NCBI GenBank assembly: GCA_937907165.1
Contig: CALCUH010000119.1
Coordinates: 1-34,957 of the forward strand
DNA: 34,957 bases
Direction of reading: 5' to 3'
DNA from: an uncultured Bacteroidales bacterium
Lineage (GTDB): Bacteria; Bacteroidota; Bacteroidia; Bacteroidales; Paludibacteraceae
Both the position numbers and the translations under genes were made by a program. Positions 15,404-24,900 of this stretch are shown here, in pieces. The notes below the pieces were generated by a model, which was given only the letters and a program-made list of their open reading frames with translations, was not told the DNA's origin and did not search any database. Each line of letters starts with the position of its first letter. The stretch's first letter is position 1.

Positions 15404-16729
15404 ATGATGAAAACTGTAATTGGAAAGGCAGAATGTTTGTTGGCGCTTTCGTTGACGTTAGGCGCTCCTGCATTCGCTCAGACCGCTGATTCAGTAGCGG
15501 TCGCACAGGAGAACTCGAAATTGGAGTTGTCTTTGGATGAGGCGAAAAGGTATGCTTTGGATCACAACCGTACGATTAAGAACGCTTCGTATGACGTGCA
15601 AAAGGCGGAGGCAGCTCGTTGGAAGTCCATTGCTAGTATGTTGCCGCAGGTAAGCGGAAGCGTCGGTTACGACTATTTTTTTGATAAGAAAAGTAATTTG
15701 ATGGGAAAAGATTTGACCAATCCTGCCTATTTCGAGTTCGGTGCTAGCGCTACGGCTACGGTGAGCGGCTCTCAGATTGTCGGAGTTAAGGTGGCAAAAT
15801 TGGCGAAGGAGTTGTCTATGATCGCTACAGGCAAGACCGATCAGGCGATCGTCTCCAGTATCGAGAAGTCATACGTGAACATCTTGGCTTTGGAGAAGAC
15901 AAAAGAACTCTTGTCAATGAATCTTGAGAATTTGAGCAACCTCCATAAGATGACCCTTAACGCGGTGAAGGCTGGTGCGGCTGAACAAAACGATGCGGAT
16001 CAGATTGCTGTTCAAGTTTCTTCCATGAATAGTGCGCTAAACCAAACTAGTAGGGGAATCGAGGTGCTGTATAACTCGATTCGTTTGATGACAGGTGCTG
16101 ATCCGGATGTGGAGATTGCCCTTACTCAACGTTTGGAGGATGTGGTCAACCCTGAGTCTATTTTGGAATTGATGGGCGAGGATTTGAATATGAATAGGAA
16201 TTTCGATTATATGATTCAGAGAAAATCGTTAGAGATTTCGGAAAAACAATTGACTCTGAGCAAAATGGCTTATGTGCCTAATTTTTCTCTATTCTATAGC
16301 TATTCGAACAAGGCATTCCCTTCAGAGGAGGGTATGAATATGGTTCCTCCTCACACAATCGGATTTAAATTGAATGTCCCTATTTGGTCTTCTGGAACCC
16401 GTTGGGCGGATGTGCGTAGCGCTAAGATGGACTACGCTAAGTCCTTGAACGACATGGAGGATAAGGAACAACAGCTTGGTATCCAAGCGAGACAGTTGAG
16501 ATATAATCTTACTTCGGCTTATGAGAACTACCAAATCCAATCTGACAACATCGGTGTTATGCAACGTGTCTTCAAGAGCAATTCGGAGAAGTTCAAGTAT
16601 GGAACGATTTCCAGTATGCAGTTGACTACTTCCGGCACTGAGTTGGTGAACGCTCAAAATACTTATGTCAATGCGTTGTTGGACATGGTGAATGCTCATG
16701 TTGAGTTGAAGAGCCTTTTGAATAAATAA
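15404..16729 (+). CDS. TolC-family outer-membrane efflux channel
   Basis: A 441-residue outer-membrane channel component of a tripartite pump. A signal peptide ends near residue 26 (GAPAFAQTADS). Two long alpha-helical repeats follow (starting LSLDEAKRYALDHNRTIKN and again around residue 260), the usual duplicated OEP structure. The spacing to tetR and to the adaptor gene (31 bases) places it in one operon. There are two adjacent ATG codons at the start, and the choice changes the protein by one residue. Confidence 0.93.
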   Translation: MMKTVIGKAECLLALSLTLGAPAFAQTADSVAVAQENSKLELSLDEAKRYALDHNRTIKNASYDVQKAEAARWKSIASMLPQVSGSVGYDYFFDKKSNLMGKDLTNPAYFEFGASATATVSGSQIVGVKVAKLAKELSMIATGKTDQAIVSSIEKSYVNILALEKTKELLSMNLENLSNLHKMTLNAVKAGAAEQNDADQIAVQVSSMNSALNQTSRGIEVLYNSIRLMTGADPDVEIALTQRLEDVVNPESILELMGEDLNMNRNFDYMIQRKSLEISEKQLTLSKMAYVPNFSLFYSYSNKAFPSEEGMNMVPPHTIGFKLNVPIWSSGTRWADVRSAKMDYAKSLNDMEDKEQQLGIQARQLRYNLTSAYENYQIQSDNIGVMQRVFKSNSEKFKYGTISSMQLTTSGTELVNAQNTYVNALLDMVNAHVELKSLLNK

Positions 16730-16760
16730 TTTCGATAATAATTAAAAAACAGATATACAA

Positions 16761-17942
16761 ATGAAGAAAGTTGTAAGATTGGGCTGGACGGCCATGATGG
16801 TTTTGGCCTTGGTCGGTTTATCGTCTTGTGGTAAAAGCGACAAGAAAAAAGGCAACGAAACGGCTGCCAATGAAGAGGTGAAAATTGAGAAAGTCCGCAC
16901 TGAACCTGTTATCAAACAGGAGATTGAGCGTAGCGTTGAGTGTACGGCTGTTCTTGAGGGATATGAGACGATGAATGTCTCTCCTTCGTTGACAGGTATC
17001 ATCGAGAAACGTTTTAAGGATGTCGGTGACCATGTGGCAGCTGGTGAGTTGTTGGTCCGCATGGATCAGAACCAATTGATCCAAGCTAAATTGAACCTCG
17101 CTAATCTAGAGACTGAAATGAAGCGTATGGATGCTTTGATGGCTGGCGGTAATGTTACCCAACAGGCTTATGACAAGACAAAGTTGGGCTATGACCAAGC
17201 TAAGCAACAAGTTGAGTTCTTGCAGAACAACACTTACTTCAAGGCTACTTTCCCTGGCGTCGTTTCTGCCCGTAACTACGAGAGCGGTGAGTTGTTCAGT
17301 GGCGCTAAGCCGATTTTGACTGTTGTCCAATTGAATATGTTGAAGGCGATTATCGACGTGCCAGAGGCTTATTTCCCTAAAATCAAGGCTGGTATGAAGT
17401 TGAACATCGTCTCTGATATCTATCCTGACACTAACTTCCCTGCTACGATCGAGACGATCTATCCTACGATTGACGCCGCTACCCACACTTTCCAATGTAA
17501 GGTTAGAATCCCTAATGGAAACATGAAGCTTCGTCCGGGTATGTATGTGCATACTTCCGTTAACGTAGGTAAAGTGAAGGTGCTCGCCGTTCCTTATCAG
17601 TCAGTCTTGAAGTTGACTGGTTCCAACGAGCGTTATCTCTTCTTGAACAATGGCGGATATGCTAAACGTCTTACTGTAGAGATCGGACAACGTTTCAATC
17701 GTTTTATCGAAATCCTTTCTGAGGATGTTGTTGAAGGCGACGAAGTAGTTACCCAAGGTCAAGCTCGTTTGATCGACGGTGTGCAAATGGAGATCTTGAA
17801 CACTACTTATGAGGAAGAGGCTGCCGCTAAGTCTAACGGCGGTGCAATCGTCTCAGAAGATACAGCAAAGAAGGTTGAGACTATACTTCCTGCAGAAATG
17901 AAGGATTCCGCTGATGCTAAGAAGTCGGATATTAAGAAATAA
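16761..17942 (+). CDS. RND efflux periplasmic adaptor (membrane fusion lipoprotein)
   Basis: A 393-residue AcrA/MexA-like adaptor linking the inner-membrane pump to the TolC-like channel. It has a lipoprotein signal with lipobox LSSC, the acylated residue being Cys23. The biotinyl-lipoyl half-motifs surround a helical hairpin: SPSLTGIIEKRFKDVGDHV before it, and ATFPGVVSARNYESGELF after it. A beta-barrel and a membrane-proximal domain (VLAVPYQSVLKL) follow. The C-terminal 40 residues are a charged tail. It is tightly linked with the RND gene 29 bases downstream. Confidence 0.93.
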   Translation: MKKVVRLGWTAMMVLALVGLSSCGKSDKKKGNETAANEEVKIEKVRTEPVIKQEIERSVECTAVLEGYETMNVSPSLTGIIEKRFKDVGDHVAAGELLVRMDQNQLIQAKLNLANLETEMKRMDALMAGGNVTQQAYDKTKLGYDQAKQQVEFLQNNTYFKATFPGVVSARNYESGELFSGAKPILTVVQLNMLKAIIDVPEAYFPKIKAGMKLNIVSDIYPDTNFPATIETIYPTIDAATHTFQCKVRIPNGNMKLRPGMYVHTSVNVGKVKVLAVPYQSVLKLTGSNERYLFLNNGGYAKRLTVEIGQRFNRFIEILSEDVVEGDEVVTQGQARLIDGVQMEILNTTYEEEAAAKSNGGAIVSEDTAKKVETILPAEMKDSADAKKSDIKK

Positions 17943-17971
17943 TGGGTAGACCACTAAAATTGAATTAAGAG

Positions 17972-20900
17972 ATGAGTATATATAAAACCGCGATTAACAA
18001 ACCGGTCACGTCTATCTTGGTTTTCGTGGCCGTCATGTTGATGGGTATCTTCGCTTACATCAAGCTGCCTATCGACCAGTACCCAGAAATCGAGCCTCCT
18101 TACATCGCCGTCATGACGTCTTATGCTGGCGCCAATGCGAGTGAGGTGGAGACGAACGTTACGAAATATTTGGAGAATAGTTTGAACTCCGTCGATGGTT
18201 TGGACGAGTTGACTTCCACTTCTAAGGATAATATCTCTTTGGTGGCGCTCGAGTTCGAATGGGGCGAAGAGTTGGACGACGTTGTGAACGATATCCGTTC
18301 GTATGTCGATATGACCAAGGATAATTTGCCTAGCGGATGTTCTAACCCGTTGATTATTAAGTTTAATAGTTCTTCAATGCCTATCATCCAGTTCGCCGTT
18401 CAGGCGAAGGAGAGTTATCCGGGATTGGAGAAGATTATGAACGACGTCGTCATCCCGCAGTTGAACCGTGTGGAGGGTGTGGGTAACGTTACGATGTCAG
18501 GTGAGCCTGACCGTTATGTTTACGTTGAAATCGACCAAAAACAATTGGACGCTTATGGCATCACTTTGGAGACGGTCGGTAACGCCGTGTCGGGTAATAA
18601 CTTGAACCTCTCTTCCGGAAACGTGAAGATGCAGAAGGAGCAATATGCGTTGCAAGTGCGTAGTGAATATTTGGAGAGCTCCGAAATCGCCGATATCGTT
18701 GTGACTACGATGCCTGACGGAAAGCAGATTTATGTCCGTGATATCGCTACGGTTCGTGATACGATCAAGGACCTTTGCTTGGATGAGAAGATGAATGGCC
18801 AGGAGGCTGTCCGTCTGATTATCTCTAAGCAGACGGGTGGTAATACCGTGCAGATTTGTAAAGACATTCATAAAGAGTTGGATAAGATGAAGGGTAGTCT
18901 TCCTGCCGATGTGCAGATCAAGGAGATTTATGACTCTTCTACGGAAATCGTCAACGCCATCGATTCTTTGAAGGAGGCTGTGCTCTACGCCGTATTCTTC
19001 GTGGTGTTGGTCGTGCTCTTCTTCTTGGGCAAATGGCGCGCCAGTGTGATCATCGGTTTGACCATCCCGATCTCTTTGTTGGTTGCGTTCCTTTATTTGT
19101 TGGGTGCTGATAGTTCGTTGAACATCATCTCACTCTGTTCCCTCTCCATTGCCGTCGGTATGGTGGTGGACGATGCCATTGTGGTCTTGGAAAACATTAC
19201 CACCCATATAGAACGTGGTTCCAACCCTCGTGAGGCTTCCATTTATGCGACCAATGAGGTGTGGGTATCCGTTATCGCCACTACGTTGGTAATCGTGGCG
19301 GTGTTCGTCCCTCTGACGATGTTGACGGGTATCGCGGGTATCATGTTTAAGGAGTTGGGCTGGATCGTGACGATCGTATGCTGTACTTCTACGGCTGTCG
19401 CTATCTCCCTCGTTCCAATGCTTTGCTCTAAATTGTTGAAGGCGAAGAAGGTAGAGGTGGATTCCGAAGGTAATTTGATTGTCGAGAAGAAGGACCACAA
19501 CAAGTTGTCTTATGAGAATACGGTCGTTCGTCTCTTGGATAAGCTGGATGCCGCATATGCTAATTTGCTTCGTTGGTGTTTGCTCAATAAGAAAAAGACA
19601 ATATTGGGTATTGTGGCATTCTTCGGAATCTCATTAATCCCGGTATTTACTGGTAGCATCGGTACAGACTTCATGGCGACCCCTGATAACGGACGTTTGA
19701 CGGTCGATGTGGAGTTGTTGCAAGGAACGCGTGTCGAGGAGACCGCTAAGTTTGCCCGTATGTTGGAGAAACGTTTCATGGAATTGGTGCCTGAGACGAA
19801 GAACATCTCCACTACTTGTGGTGCGAATGAGGATGCTGGTTTGTCAGCATTGTTCTCTTCTACGAGAAATAATACGATTCAGATGCGTTTCAATGCGGAT
19901 AAGAAATATACGCGTGAACGTTCTATCTGGGAAATCGCCGAGGTGCTCCGTAAGGAAATCGCTTCTTATCCTGAAGTATCAGACTACAAGGTGGCCATGT
20001 CTTCAGGTGGTGGTATGGGTGGACAAAGTACGGTTGACGTCGAGATTTATGGTTACGATTTTGATATAACAAGTTCATATGCTGAAAAAATCAAGCATGT
20101 GATAGAGTCTAAGATTCCTACTGCTCGTAACGTGGATATCAGCCGTGATGATGACCGTCCTGAGTTGAAGATTATCGTCGACAAGGTGAAGGCTTCCCGT
20201 CATGGTTTGACTTCCGCAACAGTTTCCTCTTTCGTTCGCAACCGTGTCAATGGTATGGCTTGCGGATATTTGAAGGAAGATGGAGACGAGTATAATATCC
20301 TTGTCCGCTTGAAGGAGGAGAACCGTAATTCCATCGACGCAATAGAGGATTTGTCTATTCCGACTGCGGGTGGAAACGTGAAATTGAGCGAGATCGCGAC
20401 TGTCGAAGAGTATTGGGGTCCGCCGGAGATCACACGTAAGAGCCGTCAACGTTACTTGACCGTATCTGTGACTCCATATGAAACTTCTTTGGGTGAATTG
20501 GCGGAAGCAGTCACTAAGGTATTGCCGGAAGTGGAGAAACCTCAAGAGGTATCCGTCCTAATCGGAGGATCTTATGAGGATCAACAGGAGTCGTTCCAAG
20601 ACATGGGTCTCTTGCTCTTAATCATTGTGATTTTGGTATACGTTGTGATGGCGTCCCAGTTCGAATCGTATGCGAAGCCGTTCATCATCATGATGGCGGT
20701 GCCATTCGCCTTCTCCGGAGTCATTTGGGCGCTCTTCATTACGGACACCTATCTGGATATGATTGGTGCGTTGGGATGTATCATGTTGGTCGGTATTGTG
20801 GTGAAGAACGGTATCGTGCTTGTGGACTACATCAACTTGATGCGTGACCGTGGACATGAGTTGAATGAGGCGATCGCCTTGTCAGGTCAATCACGTCTTC

Positions 20901-21184
20901 GTCCGGTGTTGATGACCGCCATGACTACCGTCTTAGGTATGTTGCCTATGGCGTTGGCTACTTCCGATGGATCCGAGATGTGGGTGCCTATGGGTATCGT
21001 CGTTATCGGAGGTCTGTTGGTTTCCACTATTGTGACCTTGGTCGTTGTTCCAGTCTTGTACGGTATCATGTCAAGACATGGTGAGCGCGACAAAGAGGCA
21101 GAAGCCCGTTCTCAGTATATCTTCATGGATATCAAGACCGACGGCAAAGGAAGAAATATGATCGAATCAGGTAATAACAAATAA
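17972..21184 (+). CDS. HAE1-family RND efflux transporter, AcrB-like
   Basis: A 1070-residue inner-membrane proton-driven pump with the AcrB architecture: one N-terminal transmembrane helix, a large periplasmic domain, helices 2-6, a second periplasmic domain, helices 7-12. The proton-relay aspartates are present as Asp400-Asp401 in MVVDDAIVVLEN, and the partner lysine is Lys945 in VVKNGIVLVDY. The length is normal for drug or amphiphile exporters rather than for metal exporters. With the TolC-like channel and the adaptor it makes a complete three-part exporter. The substrate cannot be read from sequence. Confidence 0.95.
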   Translation: MSIYKTAINKPVTSILVFVAVMLMGIFAYIKLPIDQYPEIEPPYIAVMTSYAGANASEVETNVTKYLENSLNSVDGLDELTSTSKDNISLVALEFEWGEELDDVVNDIRSYVDMTKDNLPSGCSNPLIIKFNSSSMPIIQFAVQAKESYPGLEKIMNDVVIPQLNRVEGVGNVTMSGEPDRYVYVEIDQKQLDAYGITLETVGNAVSGNNLNLSSGNVKMQKEQYALQVRSEYLESSEIADIVVTTMPDGKQIYVRDIATVRDTIKDLCLDEKMNGQEAVRLIISKQTGGNTVQICKDIHKELDKMKGSLPADVQIKEIYDSSTEIVNAIDSLKEAVLYAVFFVVLVVLFFLGKWRASVIIGLTIPISLLVAFLYLLGADSSLNIISLCSLSIAVGMVVDDAIVVLENITTHIERGSNPREASIYATNEVWVSVIATTLVIVAVFVPLTMLTGIAGIMFKELGWIVTIVCCTSTAVAISLVPMLCSKLLKAKKVEVDSEGNLIVEKKDHNKLSYENTVVRLLDKLDAAYANLLRWCLLNKKKTILGIVAFFGISLIPVFTGSIGTDFMATPDNGRLTVDVELLQGTRVEETAKFARMLEKRFMELVPETKNISTTCGANEDAGLSALFSSTRNNTIQMRFNADKKYTRERSIWEIAEVLRKEIASYPEVSDYKVAMSSGGGMGGQSTVDVEIYGYDFDITSSYAEKIKHVIESKIPTARNVDISRDDDRPELKIIVDKVKASRHGLTSATVSSFVRNRVNGMACGYLKEDGDEYNILVRLKEENRNSIDAIEDLSIPTAGGNVKLSEIATVEEYWGPPEITRKSRQRYLTVSVTPYETSLGELAEAVTKVLPEVEKPQEVSVLIGGSYEDQQESFQDMGLLLLIIVILVYVVMASQFESYAKPFIIMMAVPFAFSGVIWALFITDTYLDMIGALGCIMLVGIVVKNGIVLVDYINLMRDRGHELNEAIALSGQSRLRPVLMTAMTTVLGMLPMALATSDGSEMWVPMGIVVIGGLLVSTIVTLVVVPVLYGIMSRHGERDKEAEARSQYIFMDIKTDGKGRNMIESGNNK

Positions 21185-21199
21185 TAGAAAGGCTGAAGT

Positions 21200-21493
21200 A
21201 TGAAATCTGTAATGATAGTATTCAATCAGGCGAATACGGAACGTGTCGAGTATATGTTGGATAAATTGGGTATTCGTGGCTTCACCTTTTTTGAGCAGGT
21301 GCAGGGTCGCGGCTCAGTGAATGGTGAACCTCGTAGGGGAACCCATACTTGGCCTGAGATGAATTCAGTAGTCATCACCGTTGTCGAAGACGAACAGGTG
21401 CCGGAACTCATGGATACCGTGCATAAGTTGGATCTCCGTAACGAGGAAGTCGGTGTGCGCGCGTTTGTGTGGAACATCGAGCAGACGATCTGA
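21200..21493 (+). CDS. Small PII-like protein associated with an RND pump
   Basis: A 97-residue protein with a ferredoxin-like pattern: an N-terminal strand VMIVFNQANTERVEYML, a T-loop-like glycine-rich segment GRGSVNGEPRRGTHTW at about 35-50, and a second beta-alpha-beta unit VVITVVEDEQVPELMDTVHKL. This matches small PII/GlnB-like and DUF3240-type proteins known next to RND pumps. It lies 15 bases after the pump gene and before the terminator, so it is the last gene of the operon. A signalling or regulatory role for the pump is inferred, and its ligand is unknown. Confidence 0.7.
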   Translation: MKSVMIVFNQANTERVEYMLDKLGIRGFTFFEQVQGRGSVNGEPRRGTHTWPEMNSVVITVVEDEQVPELMDTVHKLDLRNEEVGVRAFVWNIEQTI

Positions 21494-21515
21494 TTCCCTG
21501 GGTGAAAACAAATTG

Positions 21516-21545
21516 AAGTCGGATCCGAGTAAACGGGTCCGACTT
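21516..21545 (+). terminator. Terminator of the efflux operon
   Basis: AAGTCGGATCCG pairs with CGGGTCCGACTT (12 bp, one T-G pair) around a six-base loop. The following T-run is short, so termination may be partial. Confidence 0.7.
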
Positions 21546-21695
21546 TCGAAAAGTGTTGAAATAAACCTTCGGTTCTTTCTTTTTTGAGAAAACGCCGCAT
21601 TGAAATATCGTCACATAACAACAATCAATGCCGCGTGAATGGGCTTGTCTGAGAAGATGATCACCCGTTTATGAAGGATTGATATGAACCGAGCG

Positions 21696-21729
21696 AAGCA
21701 TAGCTGTTGAAAAATGGCTATGCTTTTTT
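21696..21729 (+). terminator. Second terminator, orphan
   Basis: AAGCATAGC pairs with GCTATGCTT, with a 12-base loop, followed by TTTT. It lies about 150 bases after the operon terminator with no gene between them. It may be a backup terminator or the end of an unrecognised RNA. Confidence 0.75.
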
Positions 21730-21876
21730 GTTTGAATGCTTTACTTTTCTCCCTTTTTTATTACATGTTTTTGAAGAATGGCAAGAAAGCATAATTGGTG
21801 TTTTTATATACGTAAATTAGCCTAATATGTTGGTTTTGTGTGCTTTTACTATGTCGATTTTGCCTTGTTTTTCCTT

Positions 21877-21908
21877 TTTGAAATTCAACTCTTTTTTTAA
21901 TATCTTTG
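21877..21908 (+). promoter_or_regulatory. Promoter of the giant helical protein gene
   Basis: TTTG (21877-21880), a 20-base spacer and TATCTTTG (21901-21908) match the Bacteroidales consensus exactly. The predicted start is near 21915, about 60 bases before the TTG start codon. Confidence 0.8.
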
Positions 21909-21974
21909 TAAGTTCACAAGTATGCGTTGTCGAATCATGACCGTAATGTGTAATTGTGCGTTTAACATAGAGAA

Positions 21975-24900
21975 TTGAAGAGATTATTAGCCATATTATT
22001 AGCATCGACTGTTTTAGCTGTCAACATGTACGCTCAAACAGACGCCGACCGCATTCGCGAGGAGCAGCGCGCCAGAGCCGAAAAGGTGAAGGAGGAGCAG
22101 GCTGCGAGACGCCAGCAAGATTTGCGGGAGAGGGAGCTCCGTATGCAGGAGGCAAAGGAGACTAATGAGAAGGCTAAGGCTGAACGTGAGGCGAAGAGAC
22201 AGGCTGAACGTGATGAAAAACAACGCCAGAAAGAGGAGTGGAAGAAGGTTAAGGCGCAAGTGGATGCCCGCAAAGAGGCTGAAAAGAATGCTGAAGCTAA
22301 GAAACTCAAGGAATACGAGCAGATAGTCGAACAAGAGAGACAAGCCCGTGAGCTTCGTCAACGTCGTGAAGCCGAGATGAAGGCTTTGGATAAGGAACGT
22401 TGGGCTGAGAAACAGAAAGAGTTGGATGCTGCGCGCAAACGTGACGAGTTGGCGGCAGAGAAACGTCAGCAAGAATATGTCGCCGCATCTGAGCGAGAGA
22501 AATTGCAAAGAGATTTACAACGCCAGAAAGATGCGGAGCGACGTGCAAAACAAGCGGAACAGTGGCAGAAAAAGAAAGAAGAGATCTCGCAAGACAGACA
22601 GGCTGCTATCGATGAGCGAGAAGCTCGTTTGGCTGATTATCTAGCTGCGGTTGAATTGGAGCGCCAGGCGAGAGAGATGCGTATCCGCCAGGAGAATGAG
22701 ATGAAACAGAAATATGTTGAGCTGTGGAACAAAAAGAAGGAAGAGATTGAAGCGACCCGTTTGAAGGAGAAACAAGAGAACGAGCGCAGACAAAAAGAGT
22801 ATGAGGCGGTCATAGCTAAGCAGAGGGAGACCCGAGAAGCCCAACGTCAGCGAGAGGCACAGCAGAAAGCCTCTGAGAAGGAGCTGTGGGAACAACATAA
22901 ATTGCAACAGGAGGAGTACCGCAAACAGCAAGAGGCTGAAAAGAAACGTCGTGAGGCAGAACGTGAGGCTGAGATGCAACGCGCGTCGGATGAACGTCAG
23001 ATGCGTATACAAAAGATGCAGGAGACACGAGAGAGGGAGAGACAGGCACAGGAAATGCGTAAGGAGGAGATGCGTCGTCGTCTAGAGGAACAAGCAGCCA
23101 AACGAGAGGAAGCCGCTCGTAAACGACAAGAAGCTGTCCAACAGAAACGAGCCGAACATGAAGAGTGGTTAAACCAAAAGAAACAGCTTCAGGAAGAAAG
23201 AATGCGGAAGCAAAGGGAAAGAAAGACCCAATTGCAGGAAAAACAGCAGATTCAGCGTGAAAAACAACGTGCCGCAAAGGAAAAACAAAGGCAAATGAAG
23301 GCTGAGAAAAAGCAACGTGAGCGTGAGGCACAATTACGTAAACGTGAGTTCTTACAGCAGATGAAAGAGAGGGAGAAAGCCCGTGAGGAGATGACCAAAA
23401 ATAAGGAGAAGGCGCTGGCTGATCGTATGAAACAAAAACGACAAGAACAGAAACAACGTCAGATCGAATTGAGGCAAGCCCAACGCCAGAAGGAGCTTGA
23501 ACGTAAACAGGCTGAGAAGGAGAAAGCAGCTGCTGAACGTGAGCTCAGGAAAGCTAAAATGGAGGAGCAGATCGCTCGTCAAAAAGAAGAGAGAGAGCGT
23601 CAAGCTCTTAATGAGGATTTAGTTAATGACGAAGCGAAACTGCAAGAATATCGGCAAAAGCAAGCTGAATTACAGGCCGAGCAGGAACGTCTCGAACAAG
23701 AAAATAAATTAGAGGAGAAGAAGAAAAAGGAACTCCAAGATCAAAGAGAGAAAATTGAGAAGGAGACGATGAAGCTCGCCAAAAAGATTGTGGCTGCTAA
23801 GGAAAAGAAATTAAATGCCGAAGATAAAGCACGAAGGAAAGAGGAAAAAATGCGCAAAAAAATGCGCGAGGAGATGGAACGCGACTCCGTCAAATCTGTT
23901 GAGCAGGAGAATGCCGACTTGGAACGATTCGCTAAAGAGGACGCTCAAGATGAAGCCGTTGCTTTGACGAAGAAACAGCAGAAGGCGCTTAAGAAGATCC
24001 AAGAGAAGAAACGTCTTCAGGAAGAGCAAAGAACGAAGGACTCTTTGATGTTGTTGGACGGAGACTTCGATGCCATTACAGGTAAGCGTGACAACTCTGA
24101 TTTGCCGCCTGATGTTCGGGAACGTGTGGAGCCGAAAGCCAAAGCCGATGAGGTCGTTTTGGACGATGAGAACTCGTTTGCGTTTGCGAGCGGAGAATTA
24201 GACTCCACATATATGGAGAATCTTGATTCTTTCGCTGTGGATGAAGATGAAGAGGCGGAAGTTGTCACTTCTATGATTGACTCCGTTTTGCTGCAACAAC
24301 AGATAGAGGAGTTGGAGACTGAGTTGCAGAATGTACGTGATATTAATGAATTGGAGCGTAGTAAGAATAGAAAGGGCGATGTGATACTCAGAAAAATAAA
24401 AATACCAAATTGCCGTTATTTGAATGACGTCTATTATGTGAGAGATAAGTTTGAGTTCCGTTACGAGTATGACTTCTTTCTCCATTATTTCGACCATCGT
24501 TATTTTCACAAGAAGAAATTCTATGATATGAACGATACGACAAGAGTCGTCGCAAAATATGTAATGCAGCTTGTTGGTAAATCTAAGTATCGTCATACTG
24601 ATTTTAACAAAGTGGCCGATTCCATTGCGGGATTCATGCCGAATTATCCTGTGGTGGAATATCTCGATTCTGTCATTACTGAATTGAACCTAGAATATTT
24701 GGCTACGGGAGAGATTAAGATTAAGTATAAGAATCGTAGACAGGATAAGATATTGTCTAAAATATTGCCGACTAAGATAAATCCTGAAGGAGGAGGATCT
24801 TTAGGTAACATTAAATTCTATACTTCCAACAAGCGTAGGGTTATCGAGGAACTGGATGCGTCTCAATATGACTCGTTGTTGATACAACCTGATTCGCTTC

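Larger units (their letters stand above)
21494..21974. other. 481-base intergenic region between efflux operon and giant helical gene
   Basis: No credible gene is present. From left to right it holds a terminator (21516-21545), a long hairpin with arms at 21592-21603 and 21625-21636 (12 bp with one C-C mismatch, 21-base loop), a second terminator (21696-21729), a T-rich stretch, and a consensus promoter (21877-21908). The stretch between the two terminators could encode a structured RNA, but I see no promoter for it. Confidence 0.6.

Noticed and set aside
21817..22005. 62-residue minus-strand frame upstream of the giant gene
   Set aside because: It overlaps the consensus plus-strand promoter and signal peptide region and has no recognisable features or ribosome site.
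22014..22548. Minus-strand leucine- and serine-rich frames opposite the giant helical protein that resemble membrane proteins
   Set aside because: They arise because Lys/Glu/Arg codons read backwards give Leu/Phe/Ser codons; the plus strand has a promoter, signal peptide and repeats.
22143..22952. Regular 162-base spacing considered as a CRISPR-like or satellite array
   Set aside because: Units are coding, diverged in DNA and in frame; there are no identical short repeats with unique spacers.
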